The position numbers and the translations under genes were made by a program. A DNA stretch of 64,000 nucleotides from the NCBI RefSeq assembly GCF_026314295.1, contig NZ_CP111108.1, positions 1,984,001-2,048,000 of the forward strand. Direction: 5' to 3'. The notes under the pieces were generated by a model. The model saw only the letters and a list, made by a program, of their open reading frames with translations. It had not been told where the DNA came from and did not search any database. Of this stretch, positions 9,303 to 17,512 are shown in pieces; the first letter of the stretch is position 1; each line of letters starts with the position of its first letter. The stretch is from Caproicibacterium sp. BJN0003 (GTDB taxonomy: Bacteria; Bacillota; Clostridia; Oscillospirales; Acutalibacteraceae).

Positions 9303-9342
9303 AAAGACACGGAAGGTATTTAAATACCTTCCGTGTCTTTTT
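9301..9342. terminator. Bidirectional terminator shared by rpoN and the sigma-54 activator gene
   Basis: A perfect 42-nt inverted repeat (21-bp arms, 9301-9321 and 9322-9342, core GACACGGAAGGTATTT) has A/T runs at both ends. It overlaps the rpoN stop codon on one side and the stop codon of the convergent activator gene on the other, so it should end both transcripts. Confidence 0.92.
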
Positions 9343-10768
9343 ATTTTTCTTTGTGATTATTGCGGGATGGAATTTCATATTCACGAATCTTATATTGCAA
9401 ATATCTGCGTGAGATTCCCAAATACTCGGCTGCTTTTTCCCGACGGTTTTGGCATGCCGCAAGTGCTTCCAATATCTTTTCTTTGCTTGAACCACCCACT
9501 TGCTTTTTTGGTTTTATCTCTTTTTCCGGTTGTATCATGATCGGAACCGCCGGCGCTGTTCTTAAAATCCCATGTGGAATACTGCTAATTTCCCTTGTAG
9601 CGCAGGGAGTCATTACAACCATCCGCTCCACAAAATTACGAATTTCACGAACATTCCCCGGCCATTGGTACTGACAAACTTCCTCCAGCACTTCATCAGA
9701 AAAACTCTTCTGTAAATTATATTTCTGACAAAAATAATGAAGAAAATGGAGGCAAAGCGGTACGATATCTTCTTTTCTGTTGCGAACGGGCGGAATGATC
9801 AACGGAATCACATGAATTCGATAATAAAGATCCTCTCGAAAAGTACCGTTATGCACCATTTCCGAAAGGTTTCCATTTGTTGCAGCAATCAATCGAAAAT
9901 CAACTTTCTTGGACTTAATTGCTCCAATTCTCTGGATGCTCTTTTCTTCGATCATACGAAGAACTTTTCCCTGAATACTCATCGGCAAAGAATTGATTTC
10001 GTCTAGAAAAAGGGTACCGCCGTCGGCCGCCTCTACCAATCCAGTTTTTCCTTCTCGATTCGCCCCCGTAAAGCTGCCCTTTTCATAACCAAACAGCTCT
10101 GCTTCAATCAAATTCTCCGGGAAAGCCGCACAGTTTACCGCAATCAACGGTTTATCTTTGCGTTTACTGTGCTCATGAATATAATGTGCAATCACTTCTT
10201 TGCCGCTGCCTGACTCTCCATAGAGCAGTACCGTAGAATCCAGCGGCGCTACACTGTCTGCAACGGAAAGCAGCTGCTGAAACTCCGGACTTTTTGCCAC
10301 AATACAAGTTTTTTCGGTTGTTTTTGGTTTCAGGGTCGTATCATTCAAAATTTTATTTTGTTCCCAAAGGGTATGATGCAAATTCTCAAAATCCTGCACG
10401 TCCTGCATCAGCATAACCACATATTTAATATTTCCATGTCCATCAAAGATCGGGGTCCCCGTTACAATTCGCACTCGAGTAGCTCCGTCTACTTTCTGAA
10501 AGTCCTGATAATACTGAAGGCGGCTAACTCTTCTCTTATACCGGCAGACGAGGTCAAAAACGCAAACATCGATCACTTTTGTAAAGTCATGAACATTCAT
10601 TTTTAGATATTCTCGTCTCGGAATATTTCTCCAGTTTACCATCATCGTATTCATAAAAATAAAATTGCCTACAGAATCATAAATTGCAATTCCAGCATCA
10701 ATATTATCCAATACTTCGGTCAACGACAGTTGCTCAAAAAGGCTTCCAAAAGAAAAAGATTCCTGCAA
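9341..10768 (-). CDS. Sigma-54-dependent transcriptional activator (PAS-AAA+-Fis HTH)
   Basis: 475 residues. The start is TTG, supported by AGGAGGTGG six bases upstream. A PAS-like sensor lies at about 15-125. The AAA+ domain (about 155-390) has Walker A G-E-S-G-S-G-K-E (184-191), the sigma-54 contact loop as G-S-F-T-G-A (231-236, a Ser variant of GAFTGA), Walker B L-F-L-D-E-I, and the R-E-D-L-Y-Y-R finger region. A Fis-type helix-turn-helix (about 447-472) ends the protein. There is no receiver domain, so the PAS domain probably senses a metabolite or redox state directly. It lies between rpoN and the dehydratase cluster, whose two divergent promoters are of the -24/-12 type. It is therefore the best candidate activator of that cluster. 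Confidence 0.93.
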   Translation of the reverse strand: MQESFSFGSLFEQLSLTEVLDNIDAGIAIYDSVGNFIFMNTMMVNWRNIPRREYLKMNVHDFTKVIDVCVFDLVCRYKRRVSRLQYYQDFQKVDGATRVRIVTGTPIFDGHGNIKYVVMLMQDVQDFENLHHTLWEQNKILNDTTLKPKTTEKTCIVAKSPEFQQLLSVADSVAPLDSTVLLYGESGSGKEVIAHYIHEHSKRKDKPLIAVNCAAFPENLIEAELFGYEKGSFTGANREGKTGLVEAADGGTLFLDEINSLPMSIQGKVLRMIEEKSIQRIGAIKSKKVDFRLIAATNGNLSEMVHNGTFREDLYYRIHVIPLIIPPVRNRKEDIVPLCLHFLHYFCQKYNLQKSFSDEVLEEVCQYQWPGNVREIRNFVERMVVMTPCATREISSIPHGILRTAPAVPIMIQPEKEIKPKKQVGGSSKEKILEALAACQNRREKAAEYLGISRRYLQYKIREYEIPSRNNHKEK

Positions 10769-10864
10769 ATTATTCCACCTCCTGAGCGCTTAATTTGTTA
10801 TTATCTTATCATAAAAATGAGCCATATGAAAGAGTTAAATCAGCTATTTTTCATAAAACAGCAA

Positions 10865-10915
10865 TTATCCGAACTCGATATGTTCCTTTTAACAGAAACT
10901 ACCAAATTCGGATAA
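10865..10915. repeat. Spaced inverted repeat upstream of the activator gene
   Basis: TTATCCGAA (10865-10873) and its exact complement TTCGGATAA (10907-10915) flank a 33-nt segment in the gap between the dehydratase beta gene and the activator gene. It could be a weak terminator of the dehydratase operon, although no clear U-run follows, or an operator before the activator gene. Function is not determinable. Confidence 0.4.
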
Positions 10916-10945
10916 CTTGTTGTCTTTTATAAAAGTAAAATTTTG

Positions 10946-12073
10946 TCAGATCATTTCACTAAATGTCTGAATTCTAGTGCGAATCTGCTCATAGCTGGTA
11001 TTTTGCTGATCAATTTCGATTGTCAGATAAGGATACCCTGCTTCCCTCAAGTCGGCTTCAAAATACGGCTGATCATATTCCTCAGGATCGCAAAACTTCA
11101 TCATACAAGTGACGACTCCCCCTGCCCCATTTTCCTTGCAAAGATTTACCAGCATTTTGCCGCGCGGTTTGTTGTCTTCATAAATCAGACTGCATCCGTG
11201 ACGGCCATTCCACTGCAAAGCCAGGCGTTTTAATCCACCGCCGCCTTTTTCCGGTGTATCCGTACGGTACTGCCGCATTTCCTGTGCAAGATCATCGCCG
11301 ACAACTGCGATGTGATTTTCCGTAAAGATGTCAAGCAGTTCATCCGGTTCGCAGGTAATTCCCGTAAGGATCACTTTTTTTCCGGTAAACTGATAAACAG
11401 GCAGTCTTTTAAGTTCTTCTACAATCTCACGGACAATCGCAGTATGCTCGCTCTTCTCATAGAAGAAGGCACTCTTCATCACTGCATGGCGCACTTTCGG
11501 TGTCACAATATCCAAATGGTCATTTGCAACCTTTGCAAATTCACGCATCACAGCATTATGCTCATTATAAATTGCGATCGTCTCTGCAAGCGCTTTTTCG
11601 TTCATCATTTTTCCGGTGATGGTCATAAGCATCGTCAATACGTTTTCATACTCGCTGATCAAATACTCAACACTGGCCGGTGATTTCCGATTCTGAGGAT
11701 AAACAATCGGGATCATTGGAATAGAAGGAACTCCGAAACGCCAGTTCTGCGTCATGCAGCGAAAAGTATCACACAAAACCGGGATAATCACTGCAGAAAG
11801 TCCCTGATAGGCGCCGGAAAGTCCCAACTCCATATTGGACTGCATAATCGGGCAAGCAAACGGCGGCAAATAGCTCTTTGCCAGCTTTAATTGTGTCTGG
11901 CCGCCCCAAAGTCCTATCGGAATCATGCCGGAAGCATGAATCAGTTCTTCTGGTGTATAAACTGGGAAACAACCAACGACCTTTTTCCCCTGTTTCAGAT
12001 AATAATCAAGGCGTGCGCGGGGATTTTTACAAGCCTCCTGCAAGAAAGCAATATTGCTCTTTAAATCAGCCAT
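10946..12073 (-). CDS. hadC: 2-hydroxyacyl-CoA dehydratase, beta subunit (HadC/FldC type)
   Basis: 375 residues. With the alpha subunit it forms the oxygen-sensitive enzyme that removes water from (R)-2-hydroxyacyl-CoA through a ketyl radical, giving (E)-2-enoyl-CoA. Family blocks are clear: G-C-F-P-V-Y near residue 35, G-L-W-G-G-Q-T, F-A-C-P-I-M-Q-S, a C-D-T-F-R-C-M-T-Q-N-W block, D-D-L-A-Q-E-M-R-Q-Y-R-T-D, and M-M-K-F-C-D-P-E-E-Y-D. The last block and the earlier cysteines ligate a [4Fe-4S] cluster in characterised relatives. It ends in a conserved I-D-Q-Q...R-T-R-I-Q-T-F-S-E-M segment. The start overlaps the alpha gene by 8 nt, so the two are translationally coupled. As remembered, the sequence is nearest to HadC of Clostridioides difficile. 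That does not fix the substrate. Confidence 0.92.
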   Translation of the reverse strand: MADLKSNIAFLQEACKNPRARLDYYLKQGKKVVGCFPVYTPEELIHASGMIPIGLWGGQTQLKLAKSYLPPFACPIMQSNMELGLSGAYQGLSAVIIPVLCDTFRCMTQNWRFGVPSIPMIPIVYPQNRKSPASVEYLISEYENVLTMLMTITGKMMNEKALAETIAIYNEHNAVMREFAKVANDHLDIVTPKVRHAVMKSAFFYEKSEHTAIVREIVEELKRLPVYQFTGKKVILTGITCEPDELLDIFTENHIAVVGDDLAQEMRQYRTDTPEKGGGGLKRLALQWNGRHGCSLIYEDNKPRGKMLVNLCKENGAGGVVTCMMKFCDPEEYDQPYFEADLREAGYPYLTIEIDQQNTSYEQIRTRIQTFSEMI

Positions 12074-13364
12074 TCACTTTTGCCTCCTTATTTTGTTTCA
12101 TAACTTCCACAAGCCCTTGAATACGCGTTTCGAATTGGGCTTCACTATAATTTCGATAGTCTGCCTGATCTCCGTCAAAAGAAGTGAATGGGATTCCCGC
12201 CTGTGCGGAAATTTGGCGCTGAACCTCCATCATCTGACAATCCATAACCTTGCAGCTACGGTTCACATGATAAATAGTGCCTTCGCAGTCAAATTTCTTG
12301 AGTGCTTCCATCCGGCGGGCAATCATAGTCGTCGCATTATCGCCGTTCGTTGAAGCAAAGCAGTAGGCACGAGCCATCCCGTCAAGGTCTTCGTATTCGA
12401 TCGCCCATGCTTTTCCGTAACTAGAAGCCACCATATTGATTCCGTACTGCTTGAGCGTATGCAGGTTGTGACGCAAATAAGGCCAGCAGGCAATTCCATC
12501 CCAAGAAATACGATATTCTTCCTTCACAGGATAAGTAGAGTTTCCTTCCTTAATATGTTCTTCAATTTCCTTATTGAGCTGTTCCAGAACCGCTGTAGAA
12601 GAGGTCTTACCACGGTTACAAACCATTGCGGACATGTAGTTGAAAAGCTCAAAGCCGCTCAGCGGTGCCGGCTTACGATCCATGAGATTGTTTGCACGCT
12701 CCCAAAGATAACTGTTTCTCTGAGAAATCTTCATGACCTCTTTAAAGCGCTCATCATCCCATGTCTTTCCGGTAAAGGCACAAAGATCCTTAATCAGCTG
12801 ATCAATCTGCGCACGCACATAGCGCACACGGGTCTCGGTTACATAATCATAGGGATTATAACAAGTATCAATAAAGAAAATCGGAATGTTCATCTGATAA
12901 GCAAGATTTTCATACCACTTTGTCAGCTGATTGCAGATATTATTTGTCAAAAGCAGAAAATCCGGTTTTACCATTTTTCCACCATCCGGAAGTTCCACTT
13001 CGCTCTCATGATTAAGGACAGAAGCATAAGCGAGATTTACTTTTGCATAGGCACAAAGGTCATTGGAATACCCCAAAGGGCCTTCACATTCCTGCAAAAA
13101 CGGGTCCGCCTGATGACGGGCAGCAATTCCTGCCGAATGATTTTCTGGATAAAGAACATTTAATCCCAGTGTTTCTGCAATTTCCTGTGGAAAAATAGAA
13201 GCAGACCATCCAACCTTTTCCCCGCGCTCTTTTGCAAGTCTAGCGTTTTCAAATAACGCCGTTGTCTGCTCATTCAGCATCTGCATTGATTTTGGTTTTG
13301 GACGTTTGGGCTTTTGGGCGGGAGCTGCCGCTGCATTCACCTGAGTCGTTCCATTTTCAATCAT
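12066..13364 (-). CDS. hadB: 2-hydroxyacyl-CoA dehydratase, alpha subunit (HadB/FldB type)
   Basis: 432 residues. A low-complexity Ala/Pro/Lys leader (about 1-27) precedes the conserved core, which begins A-K-E-R-G-E-K-V-G-W-S-A-S. Cluster cysteines are visible in Y-S-N-D-L-C-A-Y-A, N-N-I-C-N-Q and N-R-S-C-K. The block G-F-D-G-D-Q-A-D is present as S-F-D-G-D-Q-A-D, followed by F-E-T-R-I-Q-G-L-V-E. These match HadB, FldB and HgdA, the subunits carrying one [4Fe-4S] cluster next to the CoA-substrate site. The start follows the stop codon of the activator gene by one base. Gene order CoA-transferase, activator, alpha, beta is that of known hadAIBC and fldAIBC clusters. Confidence 0.92.
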   Translation of the reverse strand: MIENGTTQVNAAAAPAQKPKRPKPKSMQMLNEQTTALFENARLAKERGEKVGWSASIFPQEIAETLGLNVLYPENHSAGIAARHQADPFLQECEGPLGYSNDLCAYAKVNLAYASVLNHESEVELPDGGKMVKPDFLLLTNNICNQLTKWYENLAYQMNIPIFFIDTCYNPYDYVTETRVRYVRAQIDQLIKDLCAFTGKTWDDERFKEVMKISQRNSYLWERANNLMDRKPAPLSGFELFNYMSAMVCNRGKTSSTAVLEQLNKEIEEHIKEGNSTYPVKEEYRISWDGIACWPYLRHNLHTLKQYGINMVASSYGKAWAIEYEDLDGMARAYCFASTNGDNATTMIARRMEALKKFDCEGTIYHVNRSCKVMDCQMMEVQRQISAQAGIPFTSFDGDQADYRNYSEAQFETRIQGLVEVMKQNKEAKVNG

Positions 13365-13365
13365 A

Positions 13366-13794
13366 TTACCTGACCTTCTCCTTCGTAAATTTTTCCCATG
13401 CCAAAATTGCGGCGCCGATGGCTCCGGCGGACTGACACAGGGGGTGTACTAAAACAGGGCATTCCATTTCACGCTCCATTGCGTGGACAACCCCGATATT
13501 TAACGCAACACCGCCGCTCATGGCAACATCTGGTGTTTTTCCAATGCGCAGAGCCATTCCAGCAACGCGCTTTGCAACCGATTCATGAATTCCCGCAGCA
13601 ATATCTTCCAACGGAATATCCGAAGAGAGTTTCGAGATTACTTCTGATTCAGCAAAAACGGTACAAGTATTACTGATGCTGGCTGGGTGATTGGATTTTT
13701 CAGACAGAGGCCCAAGATCATTGATATCAACATTTAAAATCTTCGCCATCACATCTAAAAACCTGCCGGTGCCGGCGGCACATTTATCATTCAT
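13366..13794 (-). CDS. Dehydratase activator ATPase, C-terminal part (after in-frame TAG)
   Basis: 142 residues in the same frame as the upstream half and separated from it by one TAG codon. It begins M-N-D-K-C-A-A-G-T-G-R-F, the cysteine motif that, in the HgdC/HadI family, supplies one ligand pair of the dimer-bridging [4Fe-4S] cluster. The second cysteine motif, N-T-C-T-V-F-A-E-S-E-V, and the C-terminal M-S-G-G-V-A ATP-binding block are intact. The ATG directly follows TAG, so ribosomes ending at TAG could reinitiate, but no strong ribosome binding site precedes it. No mutation other than the TAG is apparent, so the nonsense change is recent, tolerated, or a sequencing error. Confidence 0.8.
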   Translation of the reverse strand: MNDKCAAGTGRFLDVMAKILNVDINDLGPLSEKSNHPASISNTCTVFAESEVISKLSSDIPLEDIAAGIHESVAKRVAGMALRIGKTPDVAMSGGVALNIGVVHAMEREMECPVLVHPLCQSAGAIGAAILAWEKFTKEKVR

Positions 13795-13797
13795 CTA
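13795..13797 (-). other. In-frame amber codon inside the dehydratase activator gene
   Basis: On the minus strand the codons read TTT-TAG-ATG-AAT-GAT-AAA-TGT. The frame is open from 14154 to 13366 apart from this one codon, and both sides match the activator family without a gap. It separates the first ATPase lobe from the iron-sulfur cysteine motif. Confidence 0.9.
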
Positions 13798-14154
13798 AAA
13801 CTGTATGAGGCGTCCCTTATCATCAATTCGCAGCGCTTTTGCATCCTGTCCGCCGATATCAATCACCGTACGGACAGTCGGCAAAAGATAATGAATTCCC
13901 TTCGCATGACAGCTCAATTCACTGATTTGTTCATCCGCATAATCACATTTCATGCGGCCATAACCGGTGACAATTGTATAACTGATCTCTTCCGGAGAGA
14001 TGGAAGCTTCCTCAAAGACTTGTTCTTTTGCTTCCTTTGGCCCAATTGTTCCGGTCCCCAGTGAGATCACCTGATGTGCAATGATTTCTTTTCCATCTTT
14101 TAAAATAACCGCTTTACTGGAAGTAGAGCCGATATCGATTCCAAAAGTATACAT
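13795..14154 (-). CDS. Dehydratase activator ATPase, N-terminal part (ends at in-frame TAG)
   Basis: 119 residues. It starts G-I-D-I-G-S-T-S-S-K-A-V, the phosphate-1 loop of the ASKHA (acetokinase/Hsp70/actin-like) ATPase fold, and carries T-G-Y-G-R and V-I-D-I-G-G-Q-D-A-K. In HgdC, HadI and FldI this domain continues without interruption into the M-N-D-K-C motif. Here the frame meets TAG exactly one codon before that Met, where A. fermentans HgdC, as I remember it, has Gln; a single C-to-T change from CAG would explain it. The intact family protein (about 260 residues) injects one electron into the dehydratase with ATP hydrolysis, and known dehydratases are inactive without it. The upstream ribosome binding site is AAGGGG. 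Confidence 0.8.
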   Translation of the reverse strand: MYTFGIDIGSTSSKAVILKDGKEIIAHQVISLGTGTIGPKEAKEQVFEEASISPEEISYTIVTGYGRMKCDYADEQISELSCHAKGIHYLLPTVRTVIDIGGQDAKALRIDDKGRLIQF

Positions 14155-14187
14155 GTGGAAATTCTGGCCCCTTTCGTTAAGCCTTCG

Positions 14188-15396
14188 TTAAATTACTTCT
14201 CCAGCTTCCTGCATTTTTTTAACTTCTTCTTCTGTGTACCCATTTTCTTTTAAGACTTCATCCGTATCACAGCCGATCTTTCCAGAAGTTTTGCAAGGAA
14301 TATTAGCCGGATCGATAGAACTAAAATGTACCGGACCATTTGTAAATACGGTCTTTACACCGTCCGAATACTCATGAAAATAAGTATAATGATTTGCGAC
14401 CACCTGCGGATCATAAGGCACGTCTTTCATATGACGGACAGGCTCATGGGGCAAATCATGTTCGTCTAAAAGCTTATGCCAATATTCTACCGGATGTTTT
14501 TTAAACGTCTCATCAAAAATCGTTGTGAGATCTTTTCTGCTCTCTTTTGTGTAAAATTCGGCAATGGTAGAAAAGCGCGGATCCTTTGCAAGTTCCGGTC
14601 TTTCAATTACTTCACAAAGTTCGGGAAAACGACGATAATCTATGACTGCAAGATAAATCCATTCCCCGTCTGCACACTTGTAGGCATTGCTGGTCGCATG
14701 ACTGCAGTCATAATGATCTCGTGGGAATACCCTTCCGTTAAATGCATTCAGCAGTCCTGTAGTCAACATGAAAATGCCCGCCTGCAGCAAAGAGACATCC
14801 ACTTTTTCGCCCGCTCCGGTCTTGGATTTTTTGTAAAGAGCTGCGGAAATTCCAGCAGCAAGTGCCACTGCCACACTATGATCGCCAACTCCGGCAACCG
14901 TCATCAGAGGGGGACCTCCGGCAGGTGCTAAATCTCCTAAAAATCCGCTGCGGGAACAAAATGCAGTATAGTCATAACCAGGACGGTCTTTTTCCGGACC
15001 TTCTGAACCATATCCAAGAACGGAAGCATGGATCAATCCCGGATACTGATCTTTTAGCTGCTCATGGGTCAGCCCCATTCCCTTTAATGCCTGCACACGA
15101 TAATTTGTCAAAAACACATCTGCTGTTGATAAAAGTTTATGAAATGCCTTCATTCCTTCTTTTGTACGCATATTGAGGCATACAAAACGTTTATTGATGT
15201 TCTGCTCATCAAAATGGGGATTTGCTACTTCTGTGCAAGGAGAAAGGGAAGTGCCTGCCTGTTTTCTCCATGTATCACCATTCGGAGATTCCACTTTAAT
15301 AACATCTGCACCCCATTCGGCCAAAATTCGGCTTGTCATCGGGCCTGCCAGCATCGTGGAAAGTTCTATCACTTTTACGCCTTCCAATGGTCTCAT
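14188..15396 (-). CDS. Family III CoA-transferase (HadA/FldA-like)
   Basis: 402 residues. The start at 15396 follows AAAGGAGGAAATTTATT; the 24-nt longer frame has no such site. The N-terminus has the family III (CaiB/Frc) pattern L-E-G-V-K-V-I-E-L-S...G-P...L-A-E-W-G-A-D-V-I-K-V-E. The predicted catalytic aspartate lies in R-P-G-Y-D-Y, where formyl-CoA transferase carries its Asp. The enzyme should move CoA between an acyl-CoA donor and a (2-hydroxy) acid without free intermediates. Immediately upstream of the activator and dehydratase genes, it occupies the hadA position and is the likely activator of the hydroxy acid. The gap to the crotonase gene is 35 bp. Acid specificity is unknown. Confidence 0.88.
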   Translation of the reverse strand: MRPLEGVKVIELSTMLAGPMTSRILAEWGADVIKVESPNGDTWRKQAGTSLSPCTEVANPHFDEQNINKRFVCLNMRTKEGMKAFHKLLSTADVFLTNYRVQALKGMGLTHEQLKDQYPGLIHASVLGYGSEGPEKDRPGYDYTAFCSRSGFLGDLAPAGGPPLMTVAGVGDHSVAVALAAGISAALYKKSKTGAGEKVDVSLLQAGIFMLTTGLLNAFNGRVFPRDHYDCSHATSNAYKCADGEWIYLAVIDYRRFPELCEVIERPELAKDPRFSTIAEFYTKESRKDLTTIFDETFKKHPVEYWHKLLDEHDLPHEPVRHMKDVPYDPQVVANHYTYFHEYSDGVKTVFTNGPVHFSSIDPANIPCKTSGKIGCDTDEVLKENGYTEEEVKKMQEAGEVI

Positions 15397-15431
15397 AATA
15401 AATTTCCTCCTTTGATTCAAATTAAATCTTG

Positions 15432-16214
15432 TCAGCAGCCTTTAAAATTCGGGGAACGTTTTTCAAGGAATGCTGCTGTTCCTTCTTTGCGGTCTTCGGT
15501 ACTAAATGCTACCGTTTGTGCCAGACGTTCAATCATCAGTCCGGTATTGATATCGGTTTCGCTTCCCATATTGATTGCGATTTTTCCCATTGTAATTGCA
15601 ACAGGGCCTTTTGCCATGATCTTTTTTGCCATTTTTTCGGCCGCCACCATCAAAGACTCGCGATCATCTTCCGTTACCTCATTGACGAGTCCAATCGAAT
15701 GTGCTTCCTCTGCGCCAATAATTCGTCCGGTAAAGATCAATTCCTTTGCTCTTCCGATACCGATAAGACGCGTTAAACGCTGTGTACCGCCCGCTCCCGG
15801 GATAATACTCAGATTCACTTCCGGCTGACCAAATTTTGAACGTTTTGTTGCAATTCTCAAATCACATGCCATTGCAAGCTCACAGCCACCGCCCAAAGCA
15901 TAGCCATTGACTGCGCAAATGACAGGTTTATAAAGATCTTCCAAATCCTTTAATGCGATAGAAGAAGTTCCCTGCAGCATCTTCAAATAAGCGCGGTCAT
16001 GGATTTCTTTAATATCTGCGCCGCTTGCAAGTGCTTTGTCTCCGGCACCGCTGACAATAACAACCTTTACCTCATCATCTTCCCGCGCACACTGCACTGC
16101 TGTGCGGATATCATTCCACATAGCCGGTGTCAGTGCGTTCCTCATCTCTGGACGATTCAAAGTAAGATACAGAATTCCCTCACGATTTTCATAAAGAATG
16201 TTTTCGAACTTCAT
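15432..16214 (-). CDS. Enoyl-CoA hydratase (crotonase family)
   Basis: 260 residues. The start at 16214 overlaps the stop codon of the upstream CoA-transferase (TGATG), indicating coupling. Both catalytic glutamates of true hydratases are present: G-G-G-C-E-L-A-M-A-C-D and F-G-Q-P-E-V-N-L-S-I-I-P-G-A-G-G-T-Q-R-L. The oxyanion-hole segments A-L-A-S-G-A-D-I-K and Y-A-L-G-G-G are also seen. It should add water to the 2-enoyl-CoA released by the dehydratase, giving 3-hydroxyacyl-CoA. No hydratase accompanies the reductive Stickland hadAIBC cluster, so its presence between the two CoA-transferases points to an oxidative fate of the enoyl-CoA. Confidence 0.9.
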   Translation of the reverse strand: MKFENILYENREGILYLTLNRPEMRNALTPAMWNDIRTAVQCAREDDEVKVVIVSGAGDKALASGADIKEIHDRAYLKMLQGTSSIALKDLEDLYKPVICAVNGYALGGGCELAMACDLRIATKRSKFGQPEVNLSIIPGAGGTQRLTRLIGIGRAKELIFTGRIIGAEEAHSIGLVNEVTEDDRESLMVAAEKMAKKIMAKGPVAITMGKIAINMGSETDINTGLMIERLAQTVAFSTEDRKEGTAAFLEKRSPNFKGC

Positions 16215-17392
16215 CAGATAATCCCCGCTTTCTTCATTTCGTCTACTTTTGCGGCATCCCAACCTAAATACTCCTCATAGACTTCATGATTGTGCTGCCC
16301 CAAAGTAGGCGGAGCAATATGATTTGTCCGGTATCCGGAACCCATTTTAATGGGCGTTCCCATTGTCGGAATTTTTCCAAGCACCGGGTCGTCAATCTCA
16401 AAGACGACCCCTTTTTCATCTACATAATCATCATTCGCAAGATCAGCCGGCGACAGGAGCGGCCCATTTGGGACCCCAGCTTTCTCAACCATATCCAATG
16501 CTTCTGCTCTCGTCTTATCTTTCAACCACTCTGAAACAATTGCGTCTAATTTTTCCACATTCTGAACCCGTAGGGTGTTATTCGCAAACTCCGGTGAATG
16601 CAGCCGCTCATCCCCGATCAGCTCCGAAAGCTTCTCAAACATCTTCTGACTGGCAGCTGCAATATAGATATAGCTGTCCTTTGTCTTATAAAGATTGCAC
16701 GGCGCTACCGTAGGTCTGCGATTGCCAGTACGCTCCGTTGTTTTTCCTGTGAGCCGATATTCCGGGATTCTCCATTCCAAGCCACAGATCAAAGCATCGG
16801 TAATTGCAATATCGACCAACTGTCCTTTTCCGGTACGCTCTCTGCCAAGCAATGCAATTGAGATTCCGAGTGCCGCCTGATATCCGCCAATATAATCCCC
16901 GATAATCGTCCCGATCTTTTGTGGATGACCATCCGGATCTCCCGTACAGTCCATCAGTCCGGACATTGACTGCATCACCATATCCAGCGCTTTCTTATCT
17001 TTATAGCGTCCGTAAAGTCCGAAGCCACTGATATAACAAGCAATTATTTTTGGATTTCTTTCCTTGATTTTTTCATAGGTCAGACCACATTTTTCCAAAA
17101 ACGCAACACGGTAATTTGTCAGAAACACATCGGATTTTTCAATCATTTTTAAAATTGTTTCTAACCCTTCCGGTTTTGTAATATCCAAGGTAACCGATCT
17201 TTTATCACGATTAAAAACTCTGTAATAAAGACTTTCTCCTTTATAAAAAGGCCCGTTTGTCCTGGTAACATCCCCTACTCCGGCTCGTTCAACATGAATG
17301 ACATCCGCACCCCATTCACCAAGGATCTGTCCTGCGACCGGACCTGCCACCCAATGGGTCAGTTCGACCACACGAATTCCTTCAAGATTCAT
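16214..17392 (-). CDS. Family III CoA-transferase (CaiB/BaiF type), first gene of the dehydratase operon
   Basis: 392 residues from ATG 17392. A GGAG lies 17 nt upstream, so an in-frame TTG at 17398 (11-nt spacing) is an alternative start. The longer frame to 17470 is excluded because it begins within the -24/-12 promoter. The N-terminus is L-E-G-I-R-V-V-E-L-T-H-W-V-A-G-P. The probable catalytic Asp is in K-K-A-L-D-M-V-M-Q. It differs clearly from the second CoA-transferase in the same operon, so the two probably handle different acids, for example one for the 2-hydroxy acid and one for the thiolytic product or a dicarboxylate. Confidence 0.87.
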   Translation of the reverse strand: MNLEGIRVVELTHWVAGPVAGQILGEWGADVIHVERAGVGDVTRTNGPFYKGESLYYRVFNRDKRSVTLDITKPEGLETILKMIEKSDVFLTNYRVAFLEKCGLTYEKIKERNPKIIACYISGFGLYGRYKDKKALDMVMQSMSGLMDCTGDPDGHPQKIGTIIGDYIGGYQAALGISIALLGRERTGKGQLVDIAITDALICGLEWRIPEYRLTGKTTERTGNRRPTVAPCNLYKTKDSYIYIAAASQKMFEKLSELIGDERLHSPEFANNTLRVQNVEKLDAIVSEWLKDKTRAEALDMVEKAGVPNGPLLSPADLANDDYVDEKGVVFEIDDPVLGKIPTMGTPIKMGSGYRTNHIAPPTLGQHNHEVYEEYLGWDAAKVDEMKKAGII

Positions 17393-17452
17393 ACTCAAAA
17401 TTTGTACTGCTCCTTTCGATCTGCAAATTTCATAACTTCCACTCATTGAAAC

Positions 17453-17470
17453 AAGCAAAAAGCATGCCAA
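17453..17470 (-). promoter_or_regulatory. Sigma-54 (-24/-12) promoter of the dehydratase operon
   Basis: Reading leftward: TTGGCATG-CTTT-TTGCTT. The GG and GC dinucleotides are 12 positions apart, as sigma-54 requires. It differs from the consensus TGGCAC by one base. The predicted transcript start near 17443 leaves about 50 nt before the first gene. Confidence 0.75.
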
Positions 17471-17512
17471 TATTCTTTATCACGACAAAATTTTATTTTT
17501 GCTTTTTAAAAA

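Noticed and set aside
12459-13163. Rightward open frame of 234 codons
   Set aside because: Antisense to the dehydratase alpha gene, whose iron-sulfur motifs are clear.
13795-13797. TAG read as pyrrolysine
   Set aside because: The family has no known pyrrolysine member, no pyl genes are visible in the window, and the position is a spacer residue rather than a catalytic one. A nonsense change or sequencing error is simpler.
10946-14154. Annotation of the dehydratase as specific for 2-hydroxyglutaryl-CoA with the oadB gene as glutaconyl-CoA decarboxylase
   Set aside because: The subunits resemble HadBC more than HgdAB, and the decarboxylase alpha and biotin-carrier subunits are not present. 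The decarboxylase genes are about 23 kb away and linked to proS, so a glutaconyl-CoA route is possible but unsupported.
15139-15828. Rightward open frame of 229 codons in the dehydratase cluster
   Set aside because: It crosses two well-supported leftward genes (CoA-transferase and hydratase) in antisense and shows no domain.
17393-17470. N-terminal extension of the first CoA-transferase to 17470
   Set aside because: The extension would start inside the -24/-12 promoter, upstream of the predicted transcript start, and adds residues not found in the family.
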